From: Alistipes onderdonkii
GTDB lineage: Bacteria > Bacteroidota > Bacteroidia > Bacteroidales > Rikenellaceae
Reading direction: 5' to 3'
Assembly (NCBI RefSeq): GCF_025145285.1
Contig: NZ_CP102251.1
Span: 3,782,001 to 3,846,000, forward strand
DNA length: 64,000 bases
Shown piece by piece: positions 17,377 to 25,518 of this stretch. The translations under genes and the position numbers were made by a program. Numbering within the stretch: the first letter of the stretch is position 1; the number at the start of each line of letters is the position of its first letter. The notes below the pieces were generated by a model that saw only the letters and a program-made list of their open reading frames with translations, was not told where the DNA came from and made no database searches.

Positions 17377-18162
17377 TCAGGCTTTCGGTTGCTTGGAAAT
17401 GGTGATCAGCGTCTCGATCTTCTCTTTGAGCTCCAGCATTTCGTCCTTGCAGTCGGCCTTGACGACGAACGGCACGCGGAACGAAAGGTAATCGCCCAGC
17501 CCCTTGTTCATGCGCAGGATGGGGTTGACACAGTAGACGGACATGAAATAATAGAGCATCAGCACGATGGCGATCATCACCGCCAGCGAGATCAGCACGG
17601 GCGTCACGGCCCGGTAGGCGTTCTTCTTCATCTGCTCGGCACGCGGCGCCAGCGAACTCTGCGTCGAAGTCATATAGTTCTTGATGGCCGACGTGAGGCG
17701 CCCGTAGAGCGCCACGTACTCGTCGTTGTACCACTTGACCCCCACGGAATCGGGAGAAACAGGCCCCGACAGTTCCGGCGCAGCGGTTCCGAAGGCCAGG
17801 TAGTTGTCAGTCAGCAGGCGCAGCTCGGTCGTCGCGAAGGCGAGCGAGTCGAGGAACGACTTTTCGAGCGCCTCGTCCTGCGCCACGAGCAGCGTATTCT
17901 CCAGCCGTTCGAGGCTCCGGCGGCAAAGGCTGTCGCACGAGCGGTCGCCGAATACCGAAAGGCGGATCAGCGCCACGTTCTGTTCGTGCGCGGCGTCGAG
18001 CATCTCCTTGGCCAGCTCGATATTGCGCATGTTGGCCTTGAGAATCTCGCCCGTGTCGCGGCTCAGATGGCTCAACTCCACGAACGAAACCATGCCCGAA
18101 AAAAACAGCAGGCATACGATGCTCAGGAAGCCCACCGTCACCCTTTTGCGCAAACCCGTCAT
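17377..18162 (-). CDS. membrane protein with periplasmic helical sensor and HAMP-like region, no output domain
   Basis: A 261-residue protein. A first transmembrane helix (about 10-30) is followed by about 160 residues of predicted helical, Leu/Glu-rich periplasmic domain, then a second helix (about 188-213). A short HAMP-like and coiled C-terminal region (MNKGLGDYLSFRVPF, then EMLELKEKIETLI) ends the protein. The layout matches the N-terminal half of a sensor kinase, but no kinase or methyl-accepting domain follows. It is 4 nt from trkH. Function unknown. Confidence 0.65.
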   Translation of the reverse strand: MTGLRKRVTVGFLSIVCLLFFSGMVSFVELSHLSRDTGEILKANMRNIELAKEMLDAAHEQNVALIRLSVFGDRSCDSLCRRSLERLENTLLVAQDEALEKSFLDSLAFATTELRLLTDNYLAFGTAAPELSGPVSPDSVGVKWYNDEYVALYGRLTSAIKNYMTSTQSSLAPRAEQMKKNAYRAVTPVLISLAVMIAIVLMLYYFMSVYCVNPILRMNKGLGDYLSFRVPFVVKADCKDEMLELKEKIETLITISKQPKA

Positions 18163-18185
18163 ACTCCTTATGAATTTTGTAGTGG

Positions 18186-18193
18186 CAAATATA
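18186..18193 (-). promoter_or_regulatory. -7 box upstream of the HAMP-like gene and trkH
   Basis: TATATTTG on the minus strand, 23 nt upstream of the start codon at 18162 and next to the mtaB stop. No TTG is found at the right distance, so strength is uncertain. Confidence 0.45.
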
Positions 18194-18198
18194 ATGAT

Positions 18199-19497
18199 TT
18201 AATCCCGAATTTCACCCATCAGGTCGTGAGATTCGTCCATAGCCCCCAGCCTGACGCGGCAAATGGTGTTGACGCGGGCCTTGTCGTAGGGAGCCTTCAC
18301 CCGGCGGTAGTTGCCCGTAAAGCCGAACATCATGCCCCCGCGCCGCGTGCTTTCGAACAACACGGAATCCTCGCTCCCCACGGCACGGGCGCAGAATGCC
18401 GCGTGCAGCTTCGCGCACAGCGCCTCCAGCTGGGCCGCGCGGCGCGTCGCCACCGAAGCCTGCACCTTGCCGGGCATCTCCACGGCCGGCGTACCGGGAC
18501 GTTCCGAGAAGGGGAAAATATGCAGGAAGGCCGGTTCCAGCCCGGCAAGGAAGTCGTAGGTCGTGCGGAAATCCTCCTCCGTCTCACCGGGGAAACCGAC
18601 GATCACGTCGATGCCGATGAAGGCGTCGGGCATCAGCGCGCGTACGGCGGCGATCCGTTCGGCGAAGCGCGCCGTGGTATAACGGCGGCGCATCAGCCCC
18701 AGGATCTTGTCCGAACCGCTCTGCAGGGGGATGTGGAAATGATGCTGGAACTTCGGCGAAGCGGCGCAGAAGGCGATGATCTCGTCCGTCAAAAGGTTCG
18801 GTTCGATGGAGGAGATGCGGTAACGCTCGATCCCGTCCACGCCGTCCAGCGCCCGCAGCAGGTCGATGAACTTCTCGCCCGTCGTCCGGCCGAAATCCCC
18901 CGTGTTGACGCCCGTCAGGACAATCTCCTTCTGTCCGGCCGCCGCGATCCGGCGCGCCTCGGCGACCAGGTCGGCGACCGGCATGTTCCGGCTGCCCCCG
19001 CGGGCGTAGTGGATCGTACAGTATGCGCACTTGTAGTCGCAGCCGTCCTGCACCTTGAGGAAGGCCCGCGTGCGGTCGCCGCTCGAAAAGGCCGCAAAGA
19101 ACGAAGTGAGCGAATCGGTGTCGCAGCTGTAAACCTGCGCACGGCCCTTGCCCGACAGTTCGAGCACACGTTTATATAAATCGCCCTTATCGTTGTTGCC
19201 CAGTACAATATCCACACCTTCGATTGCCGCGATCTCCTGCGGTCTGAGCTGCGCGTAGCACCCCGTCACGGCGATGATGGCATCGGGGTTGCGGCGGTGC
19301 AGCTTGCGGATCAGGTTACGGCATTTCTTATCGGCATGTTCGGTGACCGAACAGCTGTTGATGACGCAGATATCGGCCTCGGCATCCGGCGCCACGCGGA
19401 CGAAACCGCCCTGCTCGAACTCCCGGGCGAGGGTGGAGCTCTCCGAAAAGTTGAGCTTGCAACCCAGGGTATGAAAATTGACTCGGCGTTGTTGCAT
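18199..19497 (-). CDS. mtaB: tRNA (N6-threonylcarbamoyladenosine37-C2) methylthiotransferase
   Basis: A 432-residue radical-SAM enzyme that adds a methylthio group to t6A37 of tRNAs. The N-terminal UPF0004-type domain contributes Cys ligands (TLGCKLN, INSCSVTEHAD, VTGCYAQLRP) for one [4Fe-4S] cluster. The radical-SAM motif CDYKCAYC (about 149-156) binds the second. Length and motif order match MtaB rather than MiaB or RimO. No obvious operon partner. Confidence 0.92.
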   Translation of the reverse strand: MQQRRVNFHTLGCKLNFSESSTLAREFEQGGFVRVAPDAEADICVINSCSVTEHADKKCRNLIRKLHRRNPDAIIAVTGCYAQLRPQEIAAIEGVDIVLGNNDKGDLYKRVLELSGKGRAQVYSCDTDSLTSFFAAFSSGDRTRAFLKVQDGCDYKCAYCTIHYARGGSRNMPVADLVAEARRIAAAGQKEIVLTGVNTGDFGRTTGEKFIDLLRALDGVDGIERYRISSIEPNLLTDEIIAFCAASPKFQHHFHIPLQSGSDKILGLMRRRYTTARFAERIAAVRALMPDAFIGIDVIVGFPGETEEDFRTTYDFLAGLEPAFLHIFPFSERPGTPAVEMPGKVQASVATRRAAQLEALCAKLHAAFCARAVGSEDSVLFESTRRGGMMFGFTGNYRRVKAPYDKARVNTICRVRLGAMDESHDLMGEIRD

Positions 19498-19570
19498 AAA
19501 AAATGTGTGTTTTGCAGGGCGAAATTACGAAAACCGTACGAAAAGGGGCGTCTTTTCCGATAAAAAAACG

Positions 19571-19578
19571 TAAATTTG
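19571..19578 (+). promoter_or_regulatory. -7 box of the permease-lptF-ribBA-fmt unit
   Basis: TAAATTTG, a consensus -7 box, 31 nt before the ATG at 19610. The -33 region reads TTTTCC rather than TTTG. Confidence 0.6.
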
Positions 19579-19609
19579 CGCGCAATTAAAGAGAATCGAG
19601 AGCACGAGG

Positions 19610-20443
19610 ATGGAATTTTTCAGCGACCTGATCCAATACGGCTACCTGTCGAATGCGCTGGCGGCATGTGTCCTCTCGGGCATAACCTGCGGCGTGGTAG
19701 GCACCTACGTCGTATGCCGGAGGATGGTTTTTCTCGCGGGCGGCATCACGCACGCCTCGTTCGGCGGGCTGGGCATAGCTTTCTACGCGGGAGCCAACCC
19801 CATAGCCGGGGCGATGGTCTTCGCCGTGCTTTCGGCGCTGGGCATCGAGTGGGCCGGGAGCCAGGGGCGCATCCGCGAGGATTCGGCCATCGGCATCATC
19901 TGGTCGGTGGGCATGGCCGTCGGGGCGCTCTTCATGAGCCTCAGGCCGGGTTACACTTCGGGCGACCTTTCGGCCTACCTGTTCGGCAGCATCGTCACCG
20001 TGACGCACGGCGACGTCGTGGCGCTCGCCATCCTGACCGCGGCCATCATGGCCGGGGCTCTGCTGTGGCTGCGCCCCGTGATGTACATGGCTTTCGACCG
20101 CGACTTCGCCCGCAGCCGCGGCATCCCGACGCGCGTGATCTCCTACGCCATGGCGGCGCTGGTCGCCGTCACGATCGTCCTCTCGATCCGCATCATGGGC
20201 ATCGTGCTGCTCATCTCGCTGCTCACCATGCCCGTCGCCATCGTCAACGCCCTTTCCAAATCCTACCGCACCATCGCGCTCTGCGCCCCGCTGGTCGCCG
20301 TGGCCGGCAATGTGGCCGGACTGGTCGCAAGCTACAATTTCGAAGTTCCGCCCGGGGCGGCCATAATATTTACCCTCACCCTTACGCTTATTATAGTAAA
20401 ACTATTACCTTTGCGTCAGAAAAAAGCCGGAGCCGCCGCATGA
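19610..20443 (+). CDS. metal ABC transporter permease, ZnuB/MntB family
   Basis: A 277-residue membrane protein with about eight hydrophobic segments, of the ABC-3 family that imports Zn, Mn or Fe. Conserved features are the N-terminal GVVGTYVVCRRMVFLAGGITHASFGG and SIRIMGIVLLISLLTMPVA. No ATPase or substrate-binding gene is adjacent, so its partners must be elsewhere. Its stop overlaps the lptF start (ATGA). The metal cannot be predicted from the sequence. Confidence 0.88.
   Translation: MEFFSDLIQYGYLSNALAACVLSGITCGVVGTYVVCRRMVFLAGGITHASFGGLGIAFYAGANPIAGAMVFAVLSALGIEWAGSQGRIREDSAIGIIWSVGMAVGALFMSLRPGYTSGDLSAYLFGSIVTVTHGDVVALAILTAAIMAGALLWLRPVMYMAFDRDFARSRGIPTRVISYAMAALVAVTIVLSIRIMGIVLLISLLTMPVAIVNALSKSYRTIALCAPLVAVAGNVAGLVASYNFEVPPGAAIIFTLTLTLIIVKLLPLRQKKAGAAA
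20406..20413 (+). promoter_or_regulatory. possible internal promoter for lptF-ribBA-fmt
   Basis: TACCTTTG matches the -7 consensus inside the last codons of the permease gene, in a locally AT-rich stretch, 27 nt before the lptF ATG. No TTG is at the -33 position. Confidence 0.4.
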
Positions 20444-21942
20444 AAACCATCCACAAACTCGTACTGAAAGCCTACCTGGGGCCGATGGTGCTCACGTTCT
20501 TCATCGTGATGTTCGTCCTGATGATGAACATCGTGTGGCGCTACATCGACGAGCTGGTCGGAAAGGGGTTGAGCGCCGGCATCATCATCGAGCTGATGAC
20601 CTATTTCATGGCCAACATGATCCCGCTGGGGCTGCCGCTGGCCATGCTGCTGGCCGCGATCATGACCATGGGCAACCTGGGCGAGAACTACGAGCTGCTG
20701 GCGATGAAATCGGCCGGCATGTCGCTCGTCCGCATCACCAAGCCGCTCATCATCCTGGTGAGCGTGATCGCCGTGGGCAGTTTCTTCATCGGCAACAACC
20801 TCGTGCCGTATGCCAACAAAAAGGTGTACAGCATCATCTACGATATCCGCCAGCAGAAACAGAGCCTCGAATTCCAGGACGGCCTGTTCTTCAACGGCAT
20901 CGACAACATGTCGATCCGCGTGAGCCGGCAGGAACCCGAAACGCACCTGCTGCGCGACGTGCTGATCTACGACAACTGCATCGCCGACGGCAACATGAAC
21001 ACCATCGTGGCCGACTCGGGCTACATCCGCCTGTCGGACGACAAGCGGTTCCTGCTCGTGACGCTTTTCAACGGCGAGATGTACGAGCAGACCCGCAACA
21101 GCCAGTGGTTCACCCAGAGCAGGCTGCGCCACCACATCTTCGACAAGCAGGATCAGACGATCCCCATGGAAGGCTTCGCCATGCAGCGCAGCGACGCCAA
21201 CCAATTTTCGAACAGCCAGACCAAGAACATCAACGAGTTGCAGCAGGATATCGACTCGCTGGAAATCCTGGTGAACAACGCCACGACCCGTTCGTACGAA
21301 CCGCTGCTCAAGGAACAGATATTCTCACGCGACAACTCCGTGCTGCCGCAGCCCGACAGCCTGCGCAAAGACAAGAGCAACTTCGGCACCCTCGTGGCGA
21401 TGGACTCCCTCTCGGCGCTCAAACTCCGCGACAAGGAACGGATCTGGAACCAGGCGCGGACGTTGGCCAAAAGCTCGCGCAACATGTTCTCGTTCGACGA
21501 GTCGGCCGCCAAGGAGGCGCTCAACCAGTTGTACCGCAGCAAGGTCGAGTGGCACAAGAAAATATCGCTCCCCGTGTCGATCATGATCTTCTTCCTGATC
21601 GGGGCTCCGCTGGGCGCCATCATCCGCAAGGGCGGCCTGGGACTTCCGGTCGTGGTGTCGATCATCTTCTTCGTGATCTACTACATCATCAGCCTCTCGG
21701 GCGAAAAACTGGCCAAGGAAGGTAGCTGGGAAGCCGTGTACGGCATCTGGCTCTCGACGTTCATCCTCACGCCGATCGCCATATACCTGACCTACAAGGC
21801 CACCAACGACTCGGCATTGCTCGACACGGACTGGTATGCCGGAAGACTCAAGGCATTGAACGAGCGCATGCGACCTGCGATCAACAAATTGAAAAACGCG
21901 ATAAAACTCAAACGAAATGGCAAAAAGCACGATTCTGAATAG
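20440..21942 (+). CDS. LptF/LptG-family lipopolysaccharide export permease
   Basis: A 500-residue YjgP/YjgQ-family protein. Three hydrophobic segments lie near the N-terminus (about 15-125), a long periplasmic jellyroll-type domain with a coiled insertion (about 130-385) follows, and three more segments lie at the C-terminus. This is the layout of LptF/G, which pass LPS from the inner membrane to the Lpt bridge. Whether it is LptF or LptG is not decidable here. The start overlaps the permease stop, and the end overlaps ribBA by 26 nt. Confidence 0.88.
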   Translation: MKTIHKLVLKAYLGPMVLTFFIVMFVLMMNIVWRYIDELVGKGLSAGIIIELMTYFMANMIPLGLPLAMLLAAIMTMGNLGENYELLAMKSAGMSLVRITKPLIILVSVIAVGSFFIGNNLVPYANKKVYSIIYDIRQQKQSLEFQDGLFFNGIDNMSIRVSRQEPETHLLRDVLIYDNCIADGNMNTIVADSGYIRLSDDKRFLLVTLFNGEMYEQTRNSQWFTQSRLRHHIFDKQDQTIPMEGFAMQRSDANQFSNSQTKNINELQQDIDSLEILVNNATTRSYEPLLKEQIFSRDNSVLPQPDSLRKDKSNFGTLVAMDSLSALKLRDKERIWNQARTLAKSSRNMFSFDESAAKEALNQLYRSKVEWHKKISLPVSIMIFFLIGAPLGAIIRKGGLGLPVVVSIIFFVIYYIISLSGEKLAKEGSWEAVYGIWLSTFILTPIAIYLTYKATNDSALLDTDWYAGRLKALNERMRPAINKLKNAIKLKRNGKKHDSE

Positions 21943-23140
21943 TGTAGAAGAGGTTATTGAAGATTTCCGCAACGGCAGGATAGTGATCGTCGTCGACGAC
22001 GAAGACCGCGAGAACGAAGGCGACTTCATCGTCGCGGCGGAGAAAATCACGCCCGAAATCGTGAACTTCATGCTCAAGGAGGGACGCGGCGTGCTCTGCG
22101 CCCCGCTGTCGGAGGAGCGGTGCGCCGAACTGGGGCTCAACATGATGGAAGAGAACAACACCTCGCTGCTGGGCACGCCCTTCACCGTGACGGTCGACCT
22201 GCTCGGCAACGGCTGCACCACGGGCGTCTCGATCCATGACCGCGCCGCCACCATACGCGCCCTGGCCGACCCCGCGACCCGGGCCACCGACCTCGGCCGC
22301 CCGGGGCACATCAACCCGCTGCGTGCCCGCCAGAAAGGCGTGCTGCGCCGTCCGGGGCATACCGAGGCCGCGATAGACCTCGCCCGGCTGGCCGGCCTGC
22401 AGCCCGCAGGCGCACTGATCGAGATCATGAACGAGGACGGCACGATGGCGCGCCTGCCGCAACTGACGGAGATCGCCCGGAAATTCGGCCTCAAGATCAT
22501 TTCGATCGCATCGCTCATCGAATACCGGCTGCGCGAAGAATCCATCGTCGAGAAGGGCGAGACCGTCGACCTGCCGACCGCATGGGGCGACTTCCGCATC
22601 ACGCCGTTCCGGCAGAAGAGCAACGGGCTGGAGCACGTGGCGCTCACCAAAGGCGAGTGGACGGAAGACGAACCGGTGCTGACGCGCGTGCATTCGTCGT
22701 GCGCCACGGGCGACATCTTCGGCTCGTGCCGCTGCGACTGCGGCGACCAGCTGCACGAGGCGATGCGCATGATCGAACGGGAGGGCAAGGGTGCCATCAT
22801 CTACCTCCAGCAGGAGGGACGCGGCATCGGCCTTTGCAATAAAATCAAAGCTTACAAGCTCCAGGATGAAGGGCTCGACACGGTCGACGCCAACGTCCGG
22901 CTGGGCTTCGGCGTCGACGAACGCGACTACGGCGTCGGGGCGAGCATCATCCGCGAAATGGGCATCAAGCACATGCGGCTGATGACCAACAACCCGCTCA
23001 AGCGCGCAGGGCTGGAGGGCTACGGGCTGAAGATCGACCAGATCGTGCCTATCGTCATCGCCCCCAATGAGCACAACCTGCGCTACCTGAAGACCAAGGA
23101 GCAGCGTATGCACCACACGCTGGGGCTGGACAAGCAATAA
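21917..23140 (+). CDS. ribBA: bifunctional DHBP synthase / GTP cyclohydrolase II
   Basis: A 407-residue riboflavin-pathway enzyme. The RibB domain (about 1-200) makes 3,4-dihydroxy-2-butanone 4-phosphate and has DDEDRENEGDF and RPGHTEAAIDLARLAG. The RibA domain (about 205-405) opens GTP and has the zinc-ligand motif with SSCATGDIFGSCRCDCGDQ, followed by QQEGRGIGL. Both active sites look intact. It overlaps lptF by 26 nt in another frame, suggesting coupled translation. Confidence 0.95.
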   Translation: MAKSTILNSVEEVIEDFRNGRIVIVVDDEDRENEGDFIVAAEKITPEIVNFMLKEGRGVLCAPLSEERCAELGLNMMEENNTSLLGTPFTVTVDLLGNGCTTGVSIHDRAATIRALADPATRATDLGRPGHINPLRARQKGVLRRPGHTEAAIDLARLAGLQPAGALIEIMNEDGTMARLPQLTEIARKFGLKIISIASLIEYRLREESIVEKGETVDLPTAWGDFRITPFRQKSNGLEHVALTKGEWTEDEPVLTRVHSSCATGDIFGSCRCDCGDQLHEAMRMIEREGKGAIIYLQQEGRGIGLCNKIKAYKLQDEGLDTVDANVRLGFGVDERDYGVGASIIREMGIKHMRLMTNNPLKRAGLEGYGLKIDQIVPIVIAPNEHNLRYLKTKEQRMHHTLGLDKQ

Positions 23141-23204
23141 ACCCGTGCGATGAAACAGGCCGCGCCCGGCGACGGGATGCAGGCCGGAAAAACGTCAGAC
23201 AACG

Positions 23205-24176
23205 ATGAACCCGAAAGAACTGCGTATCGTATTCATGGGCACGCCCGAATTCGCCGTGCCGTCGCTCCGGGCGCTGGTCGCCGGGGGCTATAACGTCGTG
23301 GGCGTGGTGACCACACCCGACAAACCCGCCGGCCGCGGGCAGAAACTCCACCGGAGCGACGTGAAACTGGCCGCACTCGAACTGGGGCTGCCGGTATTGC
23401 AGCCCGAGAAACTCAAGGCCCCGGAATTCGTCGCGGCGATGCAGGCACTGCGGCCCGACCTGGGGATCGTCATCGCATTCCGGATGCTGCCCGAGGTAAT
23501 CTGGGCCATGCCGCGCCTGGGGACGTTCAACCTCCACGCCTCGCTGCTGCCGCAATACCGCGGTGCGGCGCCCATCAACTGGGCGGTCATCAACGGGGAG
23601 ACGGAAACGGGCGTCACGACCTTCCTGCTGAACCACGAGATCGACAAAGGCGCCATCATCGGACAGGTTCGCGTGCCGATCCTGCCCGAAGACAACGTGG
23701 GTTCGCTCTACGACAAACTGATGCACAGGGGCACGTCGCTGGTGACCGAAACTGTCGACAGGATCGCCGCAGGCGACATCAGCCCCATCGAACAGCAGCA
23801 CGTCGACGAATCGGCACTGCACCCGGCGCCCAAGATATTCAAGGAGGACTGCCTCATCGACTGGTCGTGGGACGGACGCAGGATCGTGAATTTCGTACGC
23901 GGGCTGTCGCCCTATCCGGCAGCCTGGACGGAACTATACAGGGAAGGCTCACAGATGCCGCAGGCGGCCAAGATATATTCGGCCGCTTTCGAACCCGCCG
24001 CCCACGGCGAAAAACCCGGCAGCATCGAAAGCGACGGCCGCACGCTGCTCCGCGTAGCCTGCGCCGACGGCTGGATCGCCCTCGGGGAGATCCAGATAGC
24101 CGGGAAGAAACGCCTCGCCGTACGCGAACTGCTGCTCGGCCTGCGCGACATAGGGCGGTACAGGTTCCGGAAATAA
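23205..24176 (+). CDS. fmt: methionyl-tRNA formyltransferase
   Basis: A 323-residue enzyme that formylates the initiator Met-tRNA using 10-formyltetrahydrofolate. The catalytic region carries NLHASLLPQYRGAAPINWA (about 107-125). The C-terminal OB-like domain (about 210-323) binds tRNA. Length is standard. The gene follows ribBA by 64 nt and is the last of the plus-strand unit. Confidence 0.94.
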   Translation: MNPKELRIVFMGTPEFAVPSLRALVAGGYNVVGVVTTPDKPAGRGQKLHRSDVKLAALELGLPVLQPEKLKAPEFVAAMQALRPDLGIVIAFRMLPEVIWAMPRLGTFNLHASLLPQYRGAAPINWAVINGETETGVTTFLLNHEIDKGAIIGQVRVPILPEDNVGSLYDKLMHRGTSLVTETVDRIAAGDISPIEQQHVDESALHPAPKIFKEDCLIDWSWDGRRIVNFVRGLSPYPAAWTELYREGSQMPQAAKIYSAAFEPAAHGEKPGSIESDGRTLLRVACADGWIALGEIQIAGKKRLAVRELLLGLRDIGRYRFRK

Positions 24177-24248
24177 AGGGCGAGGGCAGGGACGCCCGCC
24201 AGCCTGCAATGCCCGGCTGCAGACGCCCCGCTCCGACAAAGACATTAC

Positions 24249-24285
24249 GAAACTCCCCGGCTCGTGAATCGAGCCGGGGAGTTTC
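24249..24285 (+). terminator. terminator-like hairpin after fmt
   Basis: GAAACTCCCCGGCTCG (24249-24264) pairs perfectly with 24270-24285 over a 5-nt loop. There is no clean T run afterwards, but the position, between convergent genes, fits termination. The rest of 24177-24402 shows no gene. Confidence 0.55.
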
Positions 24286-24402
24286 ATTGCGCGACAACGA
24301 CCGCCATGCGCCCGAACCATCCCGGGACAACAACTGCCGGAAGCCATTGCACGAGCCGGGGATTCGCAGCCGAAGCATACGCAATGCGCCCCTTCGCGAC
24401 GG

Positions 24403-25290
24403 CTATTCGATCACGATATCCGCCGTAAGGAAATAGTGGTCGCTGGGATACTTGCCGCCGACACAGTCTTTTACCAATGCGGAGGAGACGACCCGGATAC
24501 CCGTGCCTTTCAGGAAAATGTAGTCGATACGCCCGGGCGTCCCCTTCTTCGGCTTATAGGCATCGCCCTCGAACCGGTGGAACGACATCTGCTCCGCATC
24601 TTCGCCGTTGGCCTCGACGAACGCATCGACCCAGCCGGCACCGGCAAGCACCCCGGCAACGGGGTTCGAAGGCCTGGAATTGAAATCCCCGGCCAGCACC
24701 TGCGGCACACCGGCAGGATACTGCGACGTTTCCTCCTCCACGGCCCGCACCTGCGCAAGCCGCGCCTCGTGCGAAATATGGTCGAGGTGCAGGGACAACA
24801 CCCGGAACTCGCGCCCCGAACGGCGATCCCTGAGCCGTACCCAATTGACATGGCGCGGGCGGGCCGTGCCCCACGACGAGGAGCCGCCCACGAGCGGGGT
24901 GTCCGACAGCCAGTAAACCCCGGCGCCCGTCATCTCGTAGCGCCTCTTCGAGAACATCACGAGGTTCTTGGCGATACCGTGGTACTCCCGGTCGGGCAGG
25001 GCATCCGTCTCGGGGCCCGGGTAGCCGAAGACGAAATACCCCGGGAACATCCGGCACATGTCCTCGTACTGGCCGACGGTCACCTCCTGCAGGCAATAGA
25101 TATCCGCTTTGCAGCGCTTCATCACCCGCTCGCAAACATATTTACGCGCAGACCAGCCGTTTCCGCCCTCCTCATCCTGCGGCAGGGCCACCCGGATATT
25201 GCACGACGCCACGCGGTGTACGCCGCGCTCCCGGGCGGCGGCCACACCGCACAGCAACAGCGCGGCACACACGATCAGAATCCGTTTCAT
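24403..25290 (-). CDS. secreted endonuclease/exonuclease/phosphatase-family protein
   Basis: A 295-residue exported protein with a signal peptide (1-20). EEP-fold motifs are ASCNIRVA, CLQEVTVGQ, HLDHISHEAR, AGDFNSRPSNP and a final GKYPSDHYFLTADI, giving the usual metal and catalytic residues (Asn, Glu, Asp, His). The substrate could be nucleic acid, a phosphoinositide-like compound or another phosphoester. The start at 25290 was chosen for the signal peptide. It is divergent from the kinase operon. Confidence 0.82.
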   Translation of the reverse strand: MKRILIVCAALLLCGVAAARERGVHRVASCNIRVALPQDEEGGNGWSARKYVCERVMKRCKADIYCLQEVTVGQYEDMCRMFPGYFVFGYPGPETDALPDREYHGIAKNLVMFSKRRYEMTGAGVYWLSDTPLVGGSSSWGTARPRHVNWVRLRDRRSGREFRVLSLHLDHISHEARLAQVRAVEEETSQYPAGVPQVLAGDFNSRPSNPVAGVLAGAGWVDAFVEANGEDAEQMSFHRFEGDAYKPKKGTPGRIDYIFLKGTGIRVVSSALVKDCVGGKYPSDHYFLTADIVIE

Positions 25291-25339
25291 ACCGATCCTC
25301 CTTAAATTGCAACGCCTCCAACAGGTGTTTAGAAATGCA

Positions 25340-25451
25340 CATGGAAGCATAATAAAAACAAATAGAAACTACAAAACACACAATAATACAAAAAAAAAGA
25401 AATAATAAAGCATAAAATAAACATAAAAAGAATAAAATAATTTTACCTTTG
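25340..25451 (+). promoter_or_regulatory. A-rich promoter region of the FGGY kinase operon
   Basis: A strongly A-rich segment (25340-25443), including a run of nine A, ends in the -7 box TACCTTTG at 25444-25451, 68 nt before the kinase ATG. No TTG is at -33. The A tracts may act as an UP-like or bent element. The composition contrasts sharply with the GC-rich surroundings. Confidence 0.5.
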
Positions 25452-25518
25452 CATTACCGGCCCGCCGGAATGGAGCCGGAACCAACCGCAAAAAAACACG
25501 ATCCACACCTAACAAACC

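Noticed and set aside
17377..18162. Frameshifted histidine kinase
   Set aside because: The frame ends cleanly 4 nt before trkH, with no kinase motifs in any downstream frame, so it is a complete short gene.
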